A DNA stretch of 64,000 bases. It comes from Silurus meridionalis. Taxonomy: Eukaryota; Chordata; Actinopteri; Siluriformes; Siluridae. Location: contig NC_060892.1 in the NCBI RefSeq assembly GCF_014805685.1, forward strand, positions 18,622,490 through 18,686,489, in the 5' to 3' direction. Positions 59,590 through 64,000 of the stretch are shown in pieces; the first letter of the stretch is position 1, and the number at the start of each line of letters is the position of its first letter. Made by a program: the position numbers and the translations under genes. The notes below the pieces were generated by a model. It worked only from the letters and a program-made list of their open reading frames with translations. It searched no databases and was not told where the DNA came from.

Positions 59590-60130
59590 TTGTATGCCTC
59601 ATTTGTTTTACCCCAGATCGTGTACACCAAACTTCTTCGAAGCCAAAGTTACCACAGGGTGCAAGCAATTTGCAAAACTAGAGCAATCATTGATCACTTT
59701 TGTATTTGCATATCAAATTTGCATGTTTTCTTGTCATCTGCAAGCGGCTTTGCCGGGAAAGTATTATCAAGAGCCTGGCTATATTTGCAAGCGAGGGCTA
59801 TAGCACCGGGTTTTCTGTGCTATTTAAAGTCCGATCTGACAGCGAGTCAGAAAGTTTCACCGTCCTTGATACTTAGATGCCTTCAAGGACTTGCCTTACA
59901 TTACGCATCAAGGCCTTTGGGACTATGTTTTTGTAGTGTACACTCTATGAACTTGCTCCCCCAGTGTTTTTAATTAACGGTGATCACCATTATGCCTGCA
60001 TACAAATACGGTTTTCGAATGCTACTAAGAAGCGCAAGTGAGCAGTTGCCATATGGCGCTGTCTGACATGAGGAAAATGGGCCACTAGTCCTGTCTGTTC
60101 TCTGTCACTGAGCACGATAAGGTGCTCACA
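59590..60130. promoter_or_regulatory. Candidate conserved noncoding element with octamer-like motifs
   Basis: Non-repetitive island. ATTTGCATATC and AATTTGCATG occur 5 bp apart near 59703-59725, both matching the POU/octamer core ATTTGCAT. The 157-codon plus frame over 59500-59973 lacks splice or domain evidence. Confidence 0.35.
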
Positions 60131-60339
60131 CATTTTTCCATATCTAATGGAGATGCTCCTTACTCCATCATTTCTTAATCAGTTGTTTCTTAACATGAAA
60201 ATTATTAGGTTAGTTAAGACATTTATGCATTTTTATAAACTGTTTATAATATTGTGTGTCTACATTTGTTTTGGGTGAATGTCGAGTGCCAAAATATTGT
60301 AGGCTAAAGCAGGGGGTCTCGAACATTTTACAGCACCCT

Positions 60340-60790
60340 TTTAACTGAAAAATGCTTATTCATGCGATTATCTAATCACATCATCAGCACGGTGCATAAA
60401 TCCAGCAGAAACCAAGTCAAGAGCCAGAGTTAATGTTCGTATCAAAGACCAGAATGAACTCTGAAACCATGGGTAAAAGTTGTAGTGAGGCTGGTGTGAA
60501 TATTTCAGAAACGTAGTGGAAATTCTCTGGGGATTCTTTTTCCTTCATAGCATTTTGTGTAAACTTATCCCAAGAGCAAAAAACATTGTATGGCTGTTAT
60601 GTGGGTTGAAACACCTTGTTCATGTGAGAGGTCAGAGGAGATAAATTGGTTTGAACTGACAGGAAGGGACAGTAATCCAAAAAACAACTCTGTAAAACCA
60701 TGGTAAGCAAGAAAGCATTTCAGAAGACTAAATCTTGAGGTCGATGGGCGACAATATCAAGACGTCCACATCTGTCAAAGGACATAAAGA
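60340..60790 (+). mobile_element. Decayed Tc1-like element (family 2)
   Basis: tgaatatttcagaaacgtag, gagaggtcagaggagataaa, tggtttgaactgacagga and cagtaatccaaaaaaca in the family order; no usable frame. Confidence 0.55.
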
Positions 60791-60816
60791 TTTTGAGCAG
60801 TTGATGCAGGAACATT

Positions 60817-60861
60817 ATTTATTTATTTATTTGTTTGTTTGTTTGTTTGTTTGTTTGTTTA
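60817..60861. repeat. (TTTA)n/(TTTG)n microsatellite
   Basis: About four TTTA and seven TTTG units. Confidence 0.93.
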
Positions 60862-61927
60862 TATTTAGATTTTTTCCATTCTTTTGTATTTGCTGAATTG
60901 TAGCATTGTTGTTGTTTAATTGCATCATGAAACAATTTATATAAGTGTTTACGTGTAATCGAGCATATTTAAATACAGCATTATGTTTATTATTGTCAAT
61001 GTGGATAATAATATTTGACCAATTTATTGAAACCATTGAGATCTTTTTCTCTATTCCTAAACCTTCCACTCACAGAACTTTTCTTTTTTTTTTTTTCTTC
61101 ATTTAAATTGCCAAGCTATTGAGGTTTGGGATTAAACCCATTTACTTGAAGGTACCAGTCAAAAGAGATGAATAATTGTAGCAATTCAATAATATAAAAG
61201 GTTAGATGATGTTTGAATTTCGTTTCCAGCACTGTAACAGTTTTTATTTAATAGCTGCTGCACCGAATGGACTTCTGGCACTCATGGCTCTATAGTGGAA
61301 AATCCTAAATACATATAAACTAGACCTAAATTCTATTTTAATCATTTTATTCTATTTTCTGTTACTGATAGTCAAAAAAAAAGCTTTTCACTGCATGTTG
61401 TGCTGTGTTTGGCTTCATCAGTTGTGATCAATAACATTTTCATTCGAAAAAATTATGAAACTACATTTGTAAAGAATTGTTACTTTTTCTTAAGACAGTT
61501 TTTTAAATGTTTACTCTTTTTTTTTATTTAACTTTTTTTTTTTTGAGCTCCAGCTGTGGAACAGGTGAAACACCTACAGCTTTATTACACACATAGTGTA
61601 CATACACCCTACAGTAAAGGCTTCCTGCAAACCGGATTAACTGAATCTGGACTGAACAAGAGAAAGACTGGACAGTATAAATCAGCATCGCACTGATGAC
61701 CAAGCTTTGGTAGTGCACTAAAATGAGGCTGCCTTGGTCCATGGCTTTGAATTATTAATTTTGCTTCACAGTAGGAATGTTTGTTAAACAGTGGGGTCTT
61801 CAGCAGTTCACTTCTTCTGCACCACTGCTGCTGCACCCTAGGGAGGCAAAGAGTGTACCCTTTAGTAAGCCCATAAGATGGGCCTGTCTGGTTCAGAACA
61901 CACTGGTTACAAATTGAAAAGCTCAAC

Positions 61928-61969
<42 letters not shown>

Positions 61970-62640
61970 AAGAGAATTGGAGAAGCACCTCTTTTTGAAA
62001 TATAGTGGGTTTTTTTTTTTTTTTTTTATATTTTAACATACATTGGATATCTAAACTAAAACAATGAATTTATGAATATATTTAACAAAAAAGAGAATAT
62101 ATTTTGGGAATATTTGTTCTAATATTTAAAAACTTATGTTTTTTTCTATATATTTCCTTCTTAAAAAATTCCAACCAGTAATTATAAAAAAATGAAAATA
62201 AATAAATAAATAAATAAGCAAGCAAACAAACATATACACAAATAAACACATAATTGTAGTATTTGTTTGTTTTCATTTTAGTGGCCCGCGGTTTTGTAAC
62301 CTCAAATGCTACTTTTATTCATTGATGCCTTTCGCAGCATTGTCCATTTCTCCGATTATAATATTTGAAATCCAAATTTATTGCCTCATACAATTCGAAT
62401 CCAAAATTTCACATATGCCAAGAGAAAGAATTTGGAAATAATTTTTTTGTGTCATACTGCTGTCCTGTGGTTGTCTGGCTTTTTTTTTTTAAACCTAAAT
62501 ATATATTTTTTGACTGAAACAGGTAAAAAAAAAAAATTAAAATGAGTCAACATTTCAGTCCTGTTTCTTATTTCTTTGGGTCTTTCTACATCTCAGTGTG
62601 CCTTCTTTAATCATGCATCGAGGAATAAAAATCTAGCAGG
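60862..62640. other. Intergenic with (GA)n tract
   Basis: (GA)n at 61929-61965, T runs near 61085, 61515 and 62010. No exon recognised. Confidence 0.5.
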
Positions 62641-62850
62641 GTAGACACGGCTTGGCGTCTCCCCACTGGAGGCGTGTGACAGTGACTTTGATCTCACGGC
62701 GAACGCCGGGCCGAGGCTGCAGGAGAAAATTATCAACGAGGGCAAGGGGGAAAAGAAAACATTGCCCCAGCCAATTATCAAGAGTTATGTTTTATTCAGG
62801 ACCCGAGCCGGGGTGCCCATGAATCTCCTGTAGGTTTTGTGGTTGAAGAA
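62640..62850. promoter_or_regulatory. Candidate conserved noncoding element
   Basis: GC-rich island (cggcgaacgccgggccgagg) grading into ccagccaattatcaagagtt and atgttttattcaggacccga, non-repetitive, between AT-rich flanks. No frame of note. Confidence 0.35.
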
Positions 62851-63344
62851 AAAGAAAAGAAATAGAAAGAAGAAATAAAAAAATTGGTCGCTTTTATACC
62901 ACTGAGCGATTTCATTTGTATTGAGGTTTCATCAATTGGAGGTTTCTCTGTTTTCTGCATAAGAATCGGCTTTTCTTTGATATTATGAGCTTTATATAAT
63001 GATAGTTCAGGAAGGGGGGTAATTTTTTTCAGTGATTAGATTGATGATTTTCTCCTCATAGGTTAACTGAATAGTAGAATGACAGCTTATTTTGGTGCAC
63101 AAATATCCTAAATCAGTCAACGTCAACAGAATACACCAATCCCACTAGTATTTTGCATGGTGAATTGAGTAACAACTGGTTGAACAGACAATCCCAACAC
63201 ATCAGGCAAAGCTGGCTCAGTCACTGGGCCTGAAATAAAAACCCCGGCTTTAAAGAAACGAAAAGAAAAGAAAATAGCTGACTCCGGAAACCTGACTGGA
63301 TAAACCATTGGAGTGGGTAAATCCAGAATATTTCTGTTTTGTAC

Positions 63345-63347
63345 GTA

Positions 63348-63408
<61 letters not shown>
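63345..63408. repeat. (GT)n microsatellite
   Basis: About 32 GT units with one TATG start; Thr-His and Val-Cys reading frames across it are artefacts. Confidence 0.97.
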
Positions 63409-63412
<4 letters not shown>

Positions 63413-63589
63413 CATCTCAAGCCGAGACGTCCCAAACGTATCTAACATCTTATGCATGCCACCACCATAACACTGCTCATCAGTTAACACGGACGATTAT
63501 ATTCCTCTGAATGCAGCTAAGCAGCTTTCTTATGTGCTCAGCTAGCTGTGTAACCTGATTGTGATAATGAGAACATATTTCAACGGCAG

Positions 63590-63860
63590 GGAGTTCACTG
63601 CAACCGAACACGTTTGTTTTTTTTTCCTCGTGAGAAAGGCCGGCTGTCAATCGAAAGCAGCTTCATGGCAACATGTCTTCCGGGTGGTGAAGACGGAAGC
63701 ACGAGTTTAAAGTTTTTCTCTGTGTCTCTTGAGAGGTTTATTATTGCAGTCTAGAGAATCGAACACGCAAGCTGCATTCTTACAGCTGCCACGCCTTTCA
63801 GATGCGAGGCAGAGCAGCAGGCGCGTGAATCTTCTGTTGCAGACACATGTACGTATATTC
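63590..63860. promoter_or_regulatory. Candidate conserved noncoding element near the right edge
   Basis: CpG-bearing non-repetitive sequence (ggccggctgtcaatcgaaag, gatgcgaggcagagcagcag). It could equally be a distal exon or UTR of a gene outside the window, but no splice-bounded frame was found. Confidence 0.25.
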
Positions 63861-64000
63861 CTATCCGCATAGTAGTTTTATTAGGTGAAGGAATGCGGAT
63901 GAATTTAACATAGTGTTAGTAGAATACTGCTGGCATTATTATATTATACATTTATGAACCCACCACATGTTTTTTTTTTATTAATTGCCTAATAAATATT

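Noticed and set aside
59500..59973. 157-codon plus-strand reading frame, the longest in the right half apart from repeats
   Set aside because: No domain, no splice pattern, odd residue mix, and it overlaps a second frame in the same island; more likely chance openness in noncoding sequence.
63221..63510. Thr-His and Val-Cys repeat proteins
   Set aside because: Translation of the (GT)n microsatellite.

Overview
This window is vertebrate genomic DNA, almost certainly from a teleost fish. It has GT-AG spliced exons, fish-type Tc1, hAT and pogo debris, tRNA-derived SINEs, RTE and DIRS retroelement remnants, many long microsatellites and an AT-rich background. The repeat mix would suit an ostariophysan such as a catfish or characin, but the sequence alone does not prove the order. 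There are no bacterial features.

Only two protein-coding genes are recognisable, both on the minus strand and arranged head to tail. (1) At 479-6683 lies the 5' part of a vitellogenin gene: eight coding exons including a 21-nt mini-exon, covering the signal peptide and about the first 361 residues of the lipovitellin N-terminal domain. It reads best as the phosvitinless type (vtgC, vtg3-like). The gene runs off the left edge. A TATA box lies 40 bp upstream of the start codon, and an imperfect oestrogen-response-element-like palindrome lies about 280 bp upstream. (2) At 9820-21596 lies a complete adgrl4 (ELTD1) gene. Its 16 coding exons join in frame to a 730-residue adhesion GPCR with EGF-like modules, a GAIN domain with GPS site, and seven membrane segments. 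Vitellogenin next to ELTD1 is the known vertebrate vitellogenin-cluster neighbourhood, so each gene supports the identity of the other.

From 21.6 kb to 64 kb I found no host exon. The near part (22.1-29.2 kb) is repeat-dense: a degenerate roughly 30-40 bp minisatellite, an RTE-type LINE remnant, about 0.7 kb of CTA-type triplet repeat, and a decayed DIRS-type retroelement with reverse transcriptase, RNase H and tyrosine-recombinase fragments. The rest looks like a gene desert. It has scattered Tc1-derived MITEs (four within 42.5-45.4 kb), a SINE-like family, microsatellites, and islands of non-repetitive, CpG-containing sequence (for example 36.9, 40.3, 50.3, 52.6, 54.2, 59.7 and 62.7 kb). 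In mammals the flank of ADGRL4 towards ADGRL2 is a large desert rich in conserved noncoding elements, so these islands are candidate enhancers; this is inference.

I did not find an undescribed system that I could defend. The most informative points are the intact exon structures, an extra calcium-binding EGF exon and a possibly incomplete first EGF in adgrl4, FOX:ETS-like sites upstream of adgrl4, a SINE in a vitellogenin intron with a 20-bp target duplication, and a 35-bp perfect inverted repeat around a (TA)n core.
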